From contig CM060731.1 of assembly GCA_030704615.1 (NCBI GenBank), forward strand, positions 53,430,221 to 53,494,220: a stretch of 64,000 bases of DNA. The letters run 5' to 3'. Position numbers and translations under genes: made by a program. The notes under the pieces were generated by a model. The model saw nothing but the letters and a program-made list of their open reading frames with translations, was not told the DNA's origin and searched no databases. How positions within the stretch are numbered: the stretch's first letter is position 1; each line of letters begins with the position of its first letter. This document shows positions 34,240-57,240 of the stretch, in pieces. This DNA comes from Takakia lepidozioides. Its lineage: Eukaryota > Streptophyta > Takakiopsida > Takakiales > Takakiaceae.

Positions 34240-35365
34240 GCTTTGCATCAGTTTCTTCTCTTCATGTTAGCTTCTCGGTTGCTTGGACTTGGCCACTCTT
34301 TTTTAGGCCTTTGTCGATCAGTGTATCTTGGTTTGATTTTTTCCGCCTTCTGCTGATTCTCTCCGCATTGATATTGCCTTTAGGGTCCCATAGGGGGCCC
34401 TAGGAAGTCTCCTTTGCACACTGGAAGTCTTATGGCACTCAGGGCATTGATTTGCTCAAGAGGGCACCATTCCCTTTTCTTCTTGTAAGAAAAACTTGAA
34501 TTACAGGTGTGACAATTGGTCCCACTCTCTTACTAACTCTGAGGGTTGCTTTCATATATAAATCTACAACCTGATCTTATACTTGAACTTTCAAAATCTG
34601 TATGCAGCAAAAGTCCAAGCTAGCAAGAAATAGTTTTATTGGAACTTTCATTTCTCAGGAATGAAAGTTCCTGAGACCAAGTTTCACTTGGTCTGGCAAG
34701 TCCAAGTGAAATCTTTTGCAGGTCTGGTTTAACATACCAAGAAACACCTGGAATGGCACTCCACTGCGATCATTTGAGTTTCAAAGGCAAGTCCATGGCA
34801 TGAAAGAATGGGTCATCATGGTTTAGATGGGAAGATTGGGCAATACCGGGTTAACTTCAAAGAATGACAATGGCATTCCTTGCAACTCCTCTTCAATGTG
34901 TGGAAATAAAACATTTGCAATGCATTGAAACGATCAAAGAGTTGAGAAGGAAGGGCTACCAGTGTTTTGAATGCTCTCCAAAAGAAAGGGAACTAAGGAA
35001 AAAATACTGTCTGAACTGCAGTAAAACTGTTCGAAGAGTAAAAAGGACCACCTAATCTAACTTTTCTAGTAGTCTGAAAGGAGAACTGAATTGCAGCTCT
35101 GCGAAGGAGTATGGACATGAGTCCAGTGAAGGCTACCCAAAGTCTCCCATCCCAAAACTTTCAGAGTAAAACAGGGCTTCAGAAGTCCATTACCGCTCTT
35201 GAATGAGTATAAGAAACGGAAATTTTCTAAGGTTCCAAAAGAAGCCTGACTTAAGGTCCATCCCAACTCATCAAAATGTCAGGAAAGAGCGTTGCCTATT
35301 TAACCTAATGTTCATTAGAACACTTGGGAAGGGTTGTCTGATTCTCAAAGTGTACGACAATAAGG
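34240..35365. other. Intergenic, downstream of KAPP; no gene supported
   Basis: A 63-codon ORF at 34864-35055 (plus) has seven Cys in CxxC-like spacing, but no known family or exon partner was recognised. The remainder is likely KAPP 3' flank. Confidence 0.35.
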
Positions 35366-45600
<10,235 letters not shown>

Positions 45601-46186
45601 TGTATTCCTCTTCCCTCACCTCAACTCCTCCGAACACCGCGCCAATGCCATGTAGAGAGCACAAATGTCTCATGAGACCTTGGCATTGGCAGAATCGAGC
45701 CACATGAAGTGTTCATTAGGTCGTCAAGCAATCTGTCACCATCAACCTGGAGAAGAAAGTGCTAGAGTCTATCCCAGCTACCATCTGGAAGCTGCATTCC
45801 CACGACCTTTGAATTGCCAGCAAGGATCTGTGTATGATGGAAGCGACCCCGCCAGGCATCCCTCCTGTCAAAGAAACCATTTGTCCGGGCAGACAACCTC
45901 CGCTGCACTGTACGCTAACCCTTTGTTAATCCTCGATTAGGGTTCTAATTGAGATCCATTAGGGCAAAGTCAGATCTTAAACTTTTGAGCATGTCAATTA
46001 GGGTTCTAATTGAGATACATTAGGGTAAATTCAGATTTTGAGGATGTCAATTAGGGTAGCCCGTCACCGTATATGAGGCAAATTCGATGTGACGAAGACG
46101 AGGTGCTGGAATAGTGAGGTCCCAAGAAGAGGGGGTTGTGTAAGAGTGTGGGGTGGGGAGGGAAGGGAAAGAGAGGGGAGCGAGGG
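45601..46186. promoter_or_regulatory. Shared promoter region of the KAPP / HGSNAT-like head-to-head pair
   Basis: 586 bp separate the two start codons. It contains two tandem units of about 62 bp (45935-45997 and 45998-46056), each starting TTAGGGTTCTAATTGAGAT and followed by a further CATTAGGG. TTAGGGTT is the reverse complement of the AACCCTAA telo-box core known from plant promoters of growth-related genes. No clear TATA box was found on either side. Bidirectional use is inferred from the geometry. Confidence 0.6.
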
Positions 46187-49100
46187 ATGGAGGAAGGGGA
46201 GGGGCAAGGCGTGGCGGATGGAGAGGATGGCGGTTTGGTGGAGCCTTTATTGCCCCTTGACTCGGGGGAGCAGAGGGATCAGAGACTGTTTCCAGTTTCT
46301 CGAAACGGGGAAGGTCCTGAGCGGCTAGCATCTCTTGATGTTTTCCGGGGGCTCTCCATAGCGGTACTTGTAACCAACTTGTGGAGGTTGAGTATGGTTG
46401 CGAGGAATCGAATGAATGTGGCTTAGTTTTACTTTGATGTTTTCACCTTGACATGCTTGTGCGAAAAAATGCTTGCATGAATGTGGTTCAGAGTATGCAA
46501 TTTCTTAAGAGGCTTCAGTATGAGACAAATTTGCAGGAGTTGGTTAGGTCAGTGGCGAAAGTCTTTCCTTACATTATATGAACTTGTTTCTCCTTCACGC
46601 ATTTGTGCAATGTGGCGTTTTCTTTCTGCAAATCTTTGTATTTCGCTTGGCCATAGTCCCAACGCAGCAGTTGGTATTGAGCTCAAAGGGTTGGATCAGG
46701 ATCTGTAGTAACTAAGGACAAGGGGTTATTGCCTTCAAAGGCTCGCTCTGGTATGTTAGGACATGAAAAATAGTTCACCAACTACGATAAATGCCCTATT
46801 CTCATGAATCAAAGAGAAGGTTTCTGCATGCTCTAGACAATTACTCTCGATGCACAAGAATGCAGCAATGCACTGCAAAAAAAATGGGGGGCTATCCTCA
46901 AGGCATTTGCCAACTGCATAGTCTTTGAATGTAAGGAGCTGTCTATATGACCAAAGTGAAGTTTTTTAGCTTTGGGTTGTTTATATCTTTCATAGAGAGA
47001 CTTTTCTTACAGCATGAATGCTCCATTTACTCTGTTCAGTCAATCAGTATAATCCATCTTAGCCACTTCTACCGTCGTGGTTTTTTGGGGGCACACAAAA
47101 TTGGATGGGGCTGCTACTCCAGCAAATTTTATGAAGGGGAGACAGAAATAGGATGGACTGGAAGAGGAGAGAAACAACCAGTCAATTAGTGTTAAGGTGT
47201 TCTCAACTGAACAGTATTATGGGTCAAACTGGTTGGTGAAACAGAAGGCATCTGACCCTGTTGACCTCAAGATTCTGCCACACATTCTCCCAAAGCGTCT
47301 AGAGATGAGATATTTACTTCTTATCTCAAAGTCCGCACTGATGGTTGATGTAGAAACTTTCCTTCTTCATTTGGCCAGGGTTTCAAGGCAGGTTTTTCCG
47401 ACATGGCTTGGCATTGGTCTTTTTGTTGTGGTGCTTTGTAAGGTGGAAACGTGCACTAGTTAGCTGTCATTTTGTTGCGATACTATATCTTCAGATGTTC
47501 TTATTGTATGTGGTAAGGTAACACTGAAGAGATTGTACTCATAAGACATTCGCCATAGCCTTGTGGCCATAGACCTGTGGCCAGTTTGGGCAGAACAAAA
47601 GTTACACTGAAGAGAGTGAGAAAGAGAGTTTGCTATGTCCACTGGAAGCCTGAAAGGCCTATGGGGGCAGACCCTGGGAAGACTAGTGTCTTCCTCTTAT
47701 TTCAGTTTACTTGGCAGGGGAATGACATGGAAACAGAAGAGGAGAATGGAAGTTAGTGGGGTGATATAAAGTGATCTGTTTGGGTGCAGGTGATGATTTT
47801 GGTGGATAATGCAGGGGGCTTGTGGCCATCTATCAATCATTCACCATGGAACGGTGTGACCCTCGCAGACTTTGTGATGCCTTGTTTTCTCTTCATCGTT
47901 GGAGTTGCTCTCGCTTTGACCTATAAGGTGAGCTGTACTGGTCAAGCGCTGTGTTCCGTTGATGCCGCTCGGGATCACTGTTGTTGAATACATTTGTGCA
48001 CTGTCTTTGTGTCATCTCACTTCTTCTCTTGTGCAGGAGGGGATGAATGTGGTTTGTCAAATTGAGCACAGGGGTAGACTTGAGGTGCTGTGATGACCAA
48101 GCAGGGAGGCATAGATTCAACTTCCAGTTTCACAAAGGCACTCATGCTGAGTATTGGCATGCAGAGAATATCCAACAAGAAAGTGGCAACAATAAAGGCT
48201 GTTGGACGGTCAGCAAAGCTCTTAGTGTTAGGAATAATGTTGCAAGGTGGTTACCTAGACATCCCCATATTTGAGTAGGGTTTGTGTCCCTTCTATATCA
48301 GATTGAGCATGATATCTTCTTAGGGGATATATCAGCCTGAACTTTCGAAATCAGGTCTAAAGTCGGTTGCTTTAATGTAAGATAATTGAGTCTGTTAATG
48401 ATTGTGGACTTCAGCTGATCAAAGACGCATGCTGAATTGCACATAGTGCTATGAATGCGAGCTCTGTAACCAGTATGATTACTGTCCCAGAAGCATTACC
48501 ACTATCTACCAGACTCATTTTGAAAGATTGTGGTTCACAGGCGGCTACTTCCATGGTCTTGATGACTTAACATACGGAGTGGACCTTGAGCATATCCGCT
48601 GGTGTGGTATTCTGCAGGTTTGTCAAAATCTCCTTCTGTCCTCTTCTTCACCTGCCATAAATGTGAATTGCAGGCTGCTGTGCTCCTTGGTGTTTTGGAG
48701 TTATTCTCTACAGTGAAGGGAACTTTTATTGCTTTCAAACAGGGATGGATCTGACAGGGTCACTGGTGGGTGTGGCAGAGGATAGCGTTTGCCTACCTAC
48801 TGGTAGCACTGTGCGAGATATGGGCACCAAGAGGTCTCTGTGATGATGTGCCCAGTGGAACTCTAGAAATTTTCAAAATCTATTACTGGCATTGGTATGT
48901 CGCAATCCTCTATCTTTTGTTACCTTCCTATTCACTGCTAGCAACCAACAGCATTCCACCACTGAACATTGGCTTGTGCCTTCCGCAGCCACGCCCGAGA
49001 GTGCTGAAGAAAGAGGAGTAAGATGCCAGCATTTGGGGCAGAGACCATGCTCATGTGAGTGGGGCTTTCCGTGGCAGGGTGATGGCTGCAGTGGTAACAT

Positions 49101-52100
49101 TGGTGTATATTGCGCTGCTGTACGGCGTGTATGTGCCAGACTGGGACTTTGTACCTCCACCGAAGTCAACCTCCTCTCCCTTTCAAGCCAGCAATGTACT
49201 GACAGTAAGTGTGTGTTGCACTAGATTCTTCACACCTTGAGAGTTCTGGTACACCGGCCATGGATGAAGGTATCTTACATCTTTTTCTCTTGCTTGCAGT
49301 GGCAAGCGTATTCTTCCTTGCAAGCATTAGTTGGGCTCACGCAGTTGGCCATGGTTACACTTGATAGTTCAGGGACAAACTTTAATGTTGTTGTGGGCAT
49401 GGCTGCAATCCTTGTGTAGGTGAAGTGTGGAGTAAGAGGGGATGTAGGACCAGCCTGTAATGTGGTGGGCTTTATAGATCGCCATTTGCTTGGCATCAAC
49501 CATATGCACCCACGGCCAGTGTATCAGCGCACTCCTGTGAGCCTCCAATGCCTTTCCATGTTCACCTGCTTTTCATGTCCCTTTTCTGCCTCCGTGTCAG
49601 TATGTCTGGTCGATAAGAGGCAGTCAGCTGCTGCATTGTGGCAGAGACAGTCAAGTGGTGTTTTGTGATATGCTCCCCACTACAGAGTCTATGAAGAACA
49701 GGAGGAGAGTGTCTTACTTTTGCTGTTGTGTTTAGTCCAGTGCAGGCTTGGTGGTGTGCTTGAATGTGCTGTTTTGGACTCGGTGGTTGTGCCCTGTGAT
49801 TGAAGAAAAATGCTCTGCCTCTGTGGTACTAGTGAATGTCGGGCTAAAATTTTCCTGTTAGAGACACTCAGTACAAGGATACTTATATGAACAGATGCCT
49901 ATGCATATGAGCATGGATTTGTATGATAATCCACTTCTACTTTGTGTGGCTGATGAAGTCAGTGGGCGTTGTAGCAGCCAGTCACTTCTATGTATGATGC
50001 TATTGCTGATGGTCTGTTACTTAGTGAGTGACCCTTGTAAGGTTAAGAGGCTCTCTTATATTGGAGACCTTTCAAAAATTTAATCAGGAAGTGTGCTCTG
50101 CACTTGTTTTGGAGTGCGGTCAGGAATGCAGTGTGAACTCTCCTGATTATGGGCCTCCTCCACTAGGTGCTCCGGACTGGTGCCAAGCACCTTTTGATCC
50201 TGAAGGCCTTCTCAGGTGGGCTATTGCCCTACTTCATGGTGCTCTTTGTCTGTCACAAGAATTCTACCTTTGAGAAGCAATTATTTGTTTTGTCCTGTTG
50301 GTCCACTCACCCCCAAGTCCCCATTGACTTTACCTGAGTTTTTCTCACATGCTTTTTCAGCTGCTACAGCTTCTGTCTCTTATCCGTTCGTCTTCCTGTT
50401 TAGTATTCTTGCTTCATCCCTTTCTCCTCCAAGAGTTTAGAGTTGCTAGTCAAGGTCTGCAATACCTTGCACTGGTGTGCATTGCGTTGTACCTTGGCTC
50501 TTGTAACACGTTTTGGTCCTTCTTCCCTTTCTTCCAATCTTGCTGTCATACCATAAGGTCTCTCTGTAACCCTCCCTTTTGAAGTTTCTAGAGATTTGAG
50601 CATAAGTTTTTGTTTCCTTCATATGTTGGATGCAGCTCATTATCAGCTGTGGGGAGCTGTTTCATAGGGTTGCACTTCGGTCATGTTACAGTCCATCTCA
50701 AGGTTTGTTTGTCATTCTCAGGCGTTAGTCCAACCTGGAGTGCGTTCCTGAACTTGTATGCTCGTAGCCTTATGGCTTTCATGAAACCAGGACCCGTTGA
50801 ATGTGGTAGTCTTGCTTTTGTTGACGGGAGACAGGATTTGATGCTGCGATGTCTCATGTGCAGGCTCATGTTTCTAGAATTCGGCAGTGGACCGCGCCAG
50901 CTCTGGGATTGTTGGTGCTTGGAATGGCATTGCACTCCTTAGGTTGGTGTTTTCATTAACTTCCCAGATCTGTTTGGTCCAGGGAGGAACCCACCAAAGC
51001 TATGTGGGCTGGTGGAGGGGCAAGTCTCTGCGTAACTGTTGTGAGCAGTGCTAGGGTCGGTTGTGTTCTGACATCTGGCAGAACCTTTGAGAGGCTTCAG
51101 GAGGAGAGGGTTGGCATTTCTGTAGTTGCATCTTCAATCAGAAAAAAAGGGGGGCCATTCTGGAGGGTGAGGGGTGTTGTATCAACATCTCTTTGCTCCT
51201 TCCAGGCCATATGCCAATTTTCCCTGGAACTGGTTTGTTGTAGGCTATGCGGCAACACTGAAGTGATTTCAGGCTGAATCTAATATAGCCTGCTGGGCCA
51301 AAACCCGATGACCAGCTCTAGGATGGTTAATATCCCCTGGGACTGGGCGCGGGGTCAATGGCCACAAGGCTACGGCAAACAACGTCTTATGAGTACAATA
51401 TCCCCTGGAAATCATGAGGGTACCTGACATAGTGGACAGGGACCGGTCACTGTAGAGCCTCCCTCTTTCCAAGTGCACAGAATGAACTTTGTGTCTTTCT
51501 CCTTTTCTTTCATGGTGTTCTTTGCACTTGCTTCATGACCACCATTTCTGTTTCTGAATGTGTTGCCACGGTTGTATTTTTTGACACAGACTCCTAATAA
51601 GAACTTCAGTATAATCAGCTGATGCTGTCTTTCTTATACACAGCAGCCCATCTCCATGATTTTCACCTCTAGCAGGTTTCTTAGAAGGGATCCGTTCCTT
51701 ATCATTTACTTTACTGGTTGCTTCATAACTGATGAATGCCAAATTTTACAGGAATGGCACTCAACAAGCCACTCTACAGCTTCAGCTACATGTGCTTCAC
51801 GGCTGGTGCTGCTGGGCTGTTGTTCAGTGCATTTTATCTTGTGGTATTATCCTTACCCGCTGATCTGATCTGTACACCCTCAGAAACCAATTAAGGCCAT
51901 TTCATCTGTTTCCTGCTAACTTTTCGCAGAGATACAGATGATTGCTCTCCTGTTGGAAACTACGGTTTTGTATGTGTGGATTGTTTACTGGTTCCGTCAC
52001 ACTTGTCGAAGCCCTTGTTTGCTGCTATGTTCTTTTCTCTTGACAGTGCATGGCTCCCTGTACATCAATTTCTTACAACCTACTTCCTTTGATGGCGCGA

Positions 52101-52907
52101 AGCAACATTGGGATCTGTCTTATGTAATATGATATAACTGCAGGTAGATGTATATGGCTGGCGGCGACCAACGGTCCTATTGGAATGGATGGGCATGAAC
52201 GCACTCCTTATCTATGCTCTGGCTGCCTGTGGTGTCTTCCTAGCAGCTCTGCAAGGTTTCTACTGGAGGTCACCAGAAAATAATTTGGTCTCTCTCTCCC
52301 TCCCTCTCCTTCCCTCCTCATGTACATCCTTATGTGAATGTTGTCAAACAGGCTCATCCTCAATGTGGTTGTGTAGGTCTACCTTGAAAACTGTTATTTT
52401 TGCTATGTTGCCAATTTGTTGGGTGCAACTGGTTTGTCCCATGACTGCAAATCTGTACGTATATGCAGTCACAGAAGCATTAGTCTATGCTAGGGTTGAT
52501 GTACAAGTGCTCATTCACAATTGGTGACTCCCAACATCACTCTGGTCTCCTGTGTAAGTAGTCTTAAGTATGAACAGGAGACAGGACGCAGCTTTGGAGC
52601 TGCACAGTTTGCAGACATGGGTATTGTGATGTGATTGACAGGTTTCATACAGGAGAAGGGGCATATGACATTATTATGTGGCATCATGTACTTGTTTGTT
52701 GAGATGAGTTTACTGGTACGAGGACTGTTCTCAAGTAGTCGCAGTGAACTTTGTGATGTACAGGTTACTTTCATCGAAAAGAAGCTATTGCATGCATTGC
52801 TTCCATCGCCAAAACTGGCCAAGCTGGTTTATGTTCTCTGTGAGATCCTTGCCTGGTGTCTTGCTGCTGGAGCCTTGCATGCTAAGGGAATATTTTGGAA
52901 GCTATAG
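46187..52907 (+). CDS. HGSNAT-like membrane acyltransferase (heparan-alpha-glucosaminide N-acetyltransferase family)
   Basis: Multi-pass membrane protein of the family that in animals moves acetyl groups from cytosolic acetyl-CoA to glucosamine in the lysosome; plants lack heparan sulfate and the plant substrate is unknown. Thirteen exons: 46187-46363, 47790-47927, 48165-48246, 48541-48617, 48779-48894, 49078-49204, 49420-49536, 50124-50215, 50636-50702, 50864-50942, 51752-51843, 52144-52287, 52764-52907. All introns are GT-AG, all phases agree, 483 aa, no lesion. Family motifs: 'RLASLDVFRGLSIA', 'NHSPWNGVTLADFVMP' (with the His corresponding to the animal acetyl-carrying residue), 'GGYFHGLDDLTYGVDL', 'IRWCGILQRIAFAYL', 'NVVGFIDRHLLG', 'APDWCQAPFDPEGLL', 'GLHFGHV', 'NKPLYSFSYMCFTAG', 'LEWMGMNALLIYAL'. 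About ten hydrophobic segments are visible. An AATAAA lies just after the stop (52916). The ATG at 46187 is the first in frame; the acidic N-terminus is variable in plants. Confidence 0.93.
47532..47597 (-). repeat. Intronic ~65-bp module, copy 4 (HGSNAT-like intron 1)
   Basis: ATTGTACTCATAAGACATTCGCC...GCCTTGTGGCCATAGACC...CCAGTTTGGGCAGAACA, same orientation as copy 1. Confidence 0.75.
51341..51398 (+). repeat. Intronic ~65-bp module, copy 5 (HGSNAT-like intron 10)
   Basis: GACTGGGCGCGGGGTCAATGGCCACAAGG...ACGGCAAAC...CGTCTTATGAGTACAAT, same orientation as copies 2 and 3. It is flanked on both sides by AATATCCCCTGG (51330 and 51397), which looks like a target-site duplication. Confidence 0.78.
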
Positions 52908-52924
52908 TCTTCAAAAATAAATTG

Positions 52925-54500
52925 TAGGTGCTAATGTTCTCTTTTGATAAAATCATAGTAAATCTTAGTCAAATTGATCAATAGACCAATTTCCTCCTCT
53001 ATTGATGTGATGTGCGATCGGAAATTCAACACACAACCTTTAGAAAATTGCACGAAGACAGATTTAGCTTTATTTGCATAATTCAATCGTCACATTATTT
53101 GTGGTGCCCTAGGTAGTATGTCCAGTGTACTCACATAGACCCATTAGACCTATGTTAGTGTTGATCAATTATAGCCAATATGTTAAATATCACCACCCAC
53201 CTGGAAAGCCCTGTTAGTTTTTACTTAGCTTAGTTTGAAAGTAAAGGGGAATGGGTATTACACTACACTTCGCTTTCATAGAGGCAATATGACGAGTTGA
53301 GAGGAAGAAATCAATGCATGTGAGAAGAGGGACTAGGAATTAGTCTTCTAGATACAATTTTATTAGGCAATATGTTGCGACTATGTCACTTTCCTGAAAA
53401 GGAAGAGCAAAGGTTGTTGCCAAGTTATCTAGTTTTTAGGTACATATAGGCATTAACTCATTGATTTGGGTACCTCGTAGGACACCGTGGTCTTTAAGAA
53501 GAACGAGCCAAGCAACATCTTCCAGTTTCATTCTAAGCTTCTCTTAGGTAATGTCTACTTCTTTTATACTTCTGTAATTCTCTTGTAGAATGACTTTCCG
53601 ATTATGTTTCAAAGGCGCAGGTAAACTAGGCTACTTATTGTTAGTTGTAGCAAATACATTGCCTGGCTAAATTTGACTTTGGGGGCCCAATTTAATCTCT
53701 GAAGAAATTTCATTTTTTCTGGTCTACAAGATGCATGGAGTTCTATACTCTCTCTGGAAACTATAGGAAAGGGAACCAGCAAACGCAATGAATCAACACT
53801 GATGTGAAACTGTGGACCTGGTTGGTATGAATGAGGAACCTACTATGCTTGTACCTTTGGACAGTACATTATTCCAGTACCTATGTAGGATGGTGATGGT
53901 GTGGTGGGCGGGGGGGGGGAGGGGTGTGTTAAAATAACCACAGCTGTATCCTCCTTAGATGCATTTATAGTCGTCATATCCATACAAATACTAGATAGGC
54001 GCTAGTCACTCACCCTATTACCACCTGGAACGGACCTTCTTGCCACCGGATCAACCCTGCCCACAGCGATGTGTGCTTTTCCCCTAGCACCTACAATACC
54101 AAGAAACCTAATCTCTACATAGTAGCCATCACTTCGGCTCATTTTACCACAAACACCCATGGCGATTGTGCATATCCAGTAACAATTACACTTCGTATCC
54201 CCACCCGGCCTCTAGATCTACAGCCAGATAGAGTTTGGCGTACAATTGTTTCTCATCACCTTTTCCCGACCTTTTTCATTTAACCTCCCCACCTTCCCAA
54301 CATTTCCCCAAAACAATCTACTCCACTGCCCTCCATACATTGTCACTACATGAATGGCTCCCGATAAGTATACTTTATCATGCGAACATGGGCACGCACC
54401 AACCATCCTGCGGGCCAAACTCATGGTTATCTTAGAGCTCATATGCACCATACATGACTTCCATGCACCACACTACATTTTCACCAATAGCCTTACGTCC
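52925..54500. other. Intergenic; no gene supported
   Basis: AT-rich sequence with a run of G near 53910 and a C-rich stretch with short ORFs at 54071-54450. No domain, repeat unit or RNA gene was recognised. Confidence 0.45.
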
Positions 54501-54750
54501 GGGCCATTTCACACATATTAACCCCTAAGACGAAGCGACCCAATCGAATCAGTCGCCCCAGGATCCACCTTTTGTGGATGTGAGTGGATGGAAGTGGGTT
54601 GAGGGGGTTAAGGAGAAGCACACATGGGAGTTTACAACGCCCTGAAATATTAAAAGCTTTGCTCCCTAGAATTTTTCAAATTCCAAATTCAGCATGGCAG
54701 GCCAAATGAGGAATCTTGAAAACAACATCTAGGGCTCAGATTATGTAATG

Positions 54751-56118
54751 TTAGGGAAGACAATAGGAATAACGTAAGAACTTAATGGTCACGTATGATC
54801 TATTTTGCCGGATTCCAGCAGCCTGGGCTCTTCCGGCGGGGCCCTAGTCAAATCCTCCCCACCCCCTCTTACATCGGTTTCACTATTAAATACTTAAGAA
54901 TCCAAATGGGTTGCAAGCTGTGGTGGGTAGCGTGGTGATGGTAAGGTGATAGCAGGGTTTGATTCTTGAACCCTGGTCAATGTAACCCTCCAATCAGTGT
55001 AACCCTCTGTAACCCCGGTTTCTCATGTAACTCTGGATAGTCCGTTTTATACTTAGTCAAATTTCGAGACCAAGTGTGAGTTATATCGAGTGGAGTTACA
55101 CTCCATTATGTGTAGTCCCAAGTGGAGTTACACACCTCGTCGTGTAACCCCGACTGGAGTTGACACTTCTTTAGTGCCATGTCACTCTCAAGAGAGGGTG
55201 GGAACATTTGACATGCCGAAAACCGGCGTACCCTCTTGTCAGAGGTTATACTTGTGCATTAACCCTTAAGTTCCCAAGCCCTTTTTTGACTTTTTACCAA
55301 TTTTGGGTACCCAGTTGCAGTAAATTGCCCCTATAAACCTACCAAGAATTATCCAGAGATTCCATCCTTATAGCAGTGGGCCCAGCTCATTTATGCATGA
55401 CATACCAAAGAATGAGTCAAGTCCACAGTGGAAATTGTGAGATTATAACGGTGGCCCAGACCTCAAATATCAGGTTCCAAAGAAAAAGTGAGAAAGAAAT
55501 TGGTTTGACCAAATCAAAACCTAGCTTTATCCATTTTTGCTTGCCCCAAGACCCACCATTTCCAAATCAATAGTGGAGTGGCTATGACCCCACTAAATTG
55601 CAGGTCCAACTGATTTTTTCACTTATGGTTGCTTTGCATGCAATTACATAGGGGTTGAAATCTCAAAATTGACAAGAGAAAATGTGCCTCCAAATGAAGT
55701 ACTTTTTTTTCTACAAATTTTTTAAAAGCCAATGGTGGATGTGTGTATGTAATGCTCACATACCACAAGGTGAAGTGCTTTTTCTAAAATTGCTAATTTC
55801 TGCCAAAAATGGCCTTTGGAGTGTAATCTGTTTTGGGCTTGTTTACCTGCCCCCTCAGCGGTCAACAAGCCCTTTTCAAGCCCAAAACGTAAATGAGAGA
55901 TCTAGGATATTTTTTGTAGGTCGTAGCTTTTGTTTTTTTTCAATTTTGTTTTTTGCATCATACTCGAGACAAATCCCTTGTCATTAAAGCTTCAGGAGTG
56001 GGGCCCATCAGATTAGATCTGCAAAATTTTGGTCCAACTGCAAATTCAAAGTGACCCGATTCCGGTCGCTTGGGAACTTAAGGGTTAAGTTCTTACATTA
56101 TTCCTATTATCTTCCTAA
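54751..56118. mobile_element. Nested terminal-inverted-repeat elements without transposase
   Basis: A 34-35-bp arm at 54751-54785 (TTAGGGAAGACAATAGG...) recurs inverted at 56085-56118 with about four differences. Inside it, 55259-55279 (TTAACCCTTAAGTTCCC...) and 56068-56088 form a perfect 21-bp inverted repeat bounding 830 bp. The 830-bp inner unit contains no transposase ORF and resembles a non-autonomous TTAA-type element inserted at or beside the outer right arm. GTAACCC/GAGTTACAC short repeats fill 54980-55160. Confidence 0.7.
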
Positions 56119-56318
56119 TGCTAGTGTGCACTTACTTACTAGAGGAATTAGAATACAAATATCACGTCATGGCTATACTTGGATAAGAAGCAAACCATGA
56201 TAATTTACCCCCCAGATTTCACATACAAAGCACCCCCCCCCTAATATTTGGCAGATTCACCTGAAATTTGGTGTGAGGGTTTGGGATGCAGCACTACCTT
56301 AGAATATGGTTGGGATTC

Positions 56319-56386
56319 GCTGGAAGACAGTAGCCCTTGTGGTGAAAAGACATCATAAATTACGCTCCCTTCGGGAGGCGTCATAC
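56319..56386 (+). mobile_element. tRNA-derived SINE, 5'-truncated copy 3
   Basis: GCTGGAAGACAGTAGCCC through CTCCCTTCGGGAGGCGTCATAC matches the last ~68 bp of the SINE copies at 28.4 and 29.1 kb, here on the plus strand. The tRNA-related head is missing. Confidence 0.75.
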
Positions 56387-56490
56387 TTTTTGGTTGGGAT
56401 TTTCTTGCAAAATTTTGCACATAGATTTTTTGCAAGCTTAGTCAAAGGTGAAGTTTCGGCTCTTAGCTACACCAGCTTCAGCCGACCTAG

Positions 56491-56495
56491 TCTTC
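56491..56495. repeat. Target-site duplication of the chromovirus (left)
   Basis: TCTTC directly precedes the left LTR and reappears directly after the right LTR at 63452-63456. Confidence 0.9.
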
Positions 56496-57217
56496 TGTCG
56501 CGCACCTCACTTCGGTAAGCTCCCCTTCAGGTCATAGTTGCTAGCTTGATGCGCGCGCCTAACTCCCAACCTGGCCGCCGGACCAACTTGGAGCTTCGGC
56601 TGCTCACCGGGGCATAACGGTCCCCCTTTGAACTCCCAAAGAACCCTCCACCGATTTGGAACCAGCGGGAATTCCCTTTGGTAGTTGGCAGTCCGGAACA
56701 GCTCCCCACTCTTTGGTCACTTTCCGGCTCGCTCGCTTACTCACTAGTTTTTGGTCACCAACGGGCTTGCACCGTTCTCGGGGTTACTACTCCCTATATA
56801 TACTTCTGTAGCTGTCCGCGGGGGTTTCACAACCAGCCATACCATTTTATGGCGAACCACCACGAAAACCCTCGACTCCCGGTGATGAGTCGCGGTGAGT
56901 CTTGGCTCACTCACCACGGCCCCTATGGACCGTGATGAGTCCCAAGACTCCCCACGACTCCCACCACGAGGTCTCCGCCCCCATGGTGAGTCCTATGCCA
57001 CCCCCACTAAGTCACGCTAAGCTACCACCACCCCTTGTGGAGCCACCCCCACCGCAACCCAGTGTGCGGGGCTCCACCTAGTGAGCGCCGCCTCCTTGAG
57101 TGCCTTGGGCACTCAAGGGTGCTTCAGCCCCCCTACCTATCGCTCCCGCTGCCCCCACCACAGGGGCAGCCCCTCATGTGTCCCGACCCCCTGCCCTCAA
57201 GGCAAAGGGCCGTGACA
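56496..57217 (-). repeat. 3' LTR of the chromovirus
   Basis: 722 bp starting TGTCGCGCACC and ending CCGTGACA on the plus strand; near-identical to 62726-63451. It contains CTCCCTATATATAC (about 56790), which read on the minus strand is a TATATA-type promoter core. A GATGAGTC/GACTCACC-rich stretch lies at 56880-57010. Confidence 0.95.
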
Positions 57218-57240
57218 CACACCCCTACCAACAGGGAGTC
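57218..57240 (-). promoter_or_regulatory. Polypurine tract beside the 3' LTR
   Basis: On the minus strand GGTAGGGGTGTG abuts the start of the 3' LTR, where plus-strand DNA synthesis would be primed. Confidence 0.65.

Noticed and set aside
48873-49240. Independent small genes overlapping the HGSNAT-like locus
   Set aside because: All are other-frame shadows or intron read-through of the 13-exon model.
50610-50942. A 110-codon ORF as a separate gene
   Set aside because: It is exon 9 of the HGSNAT-like gene read through the intron into exon 10 out of frame.
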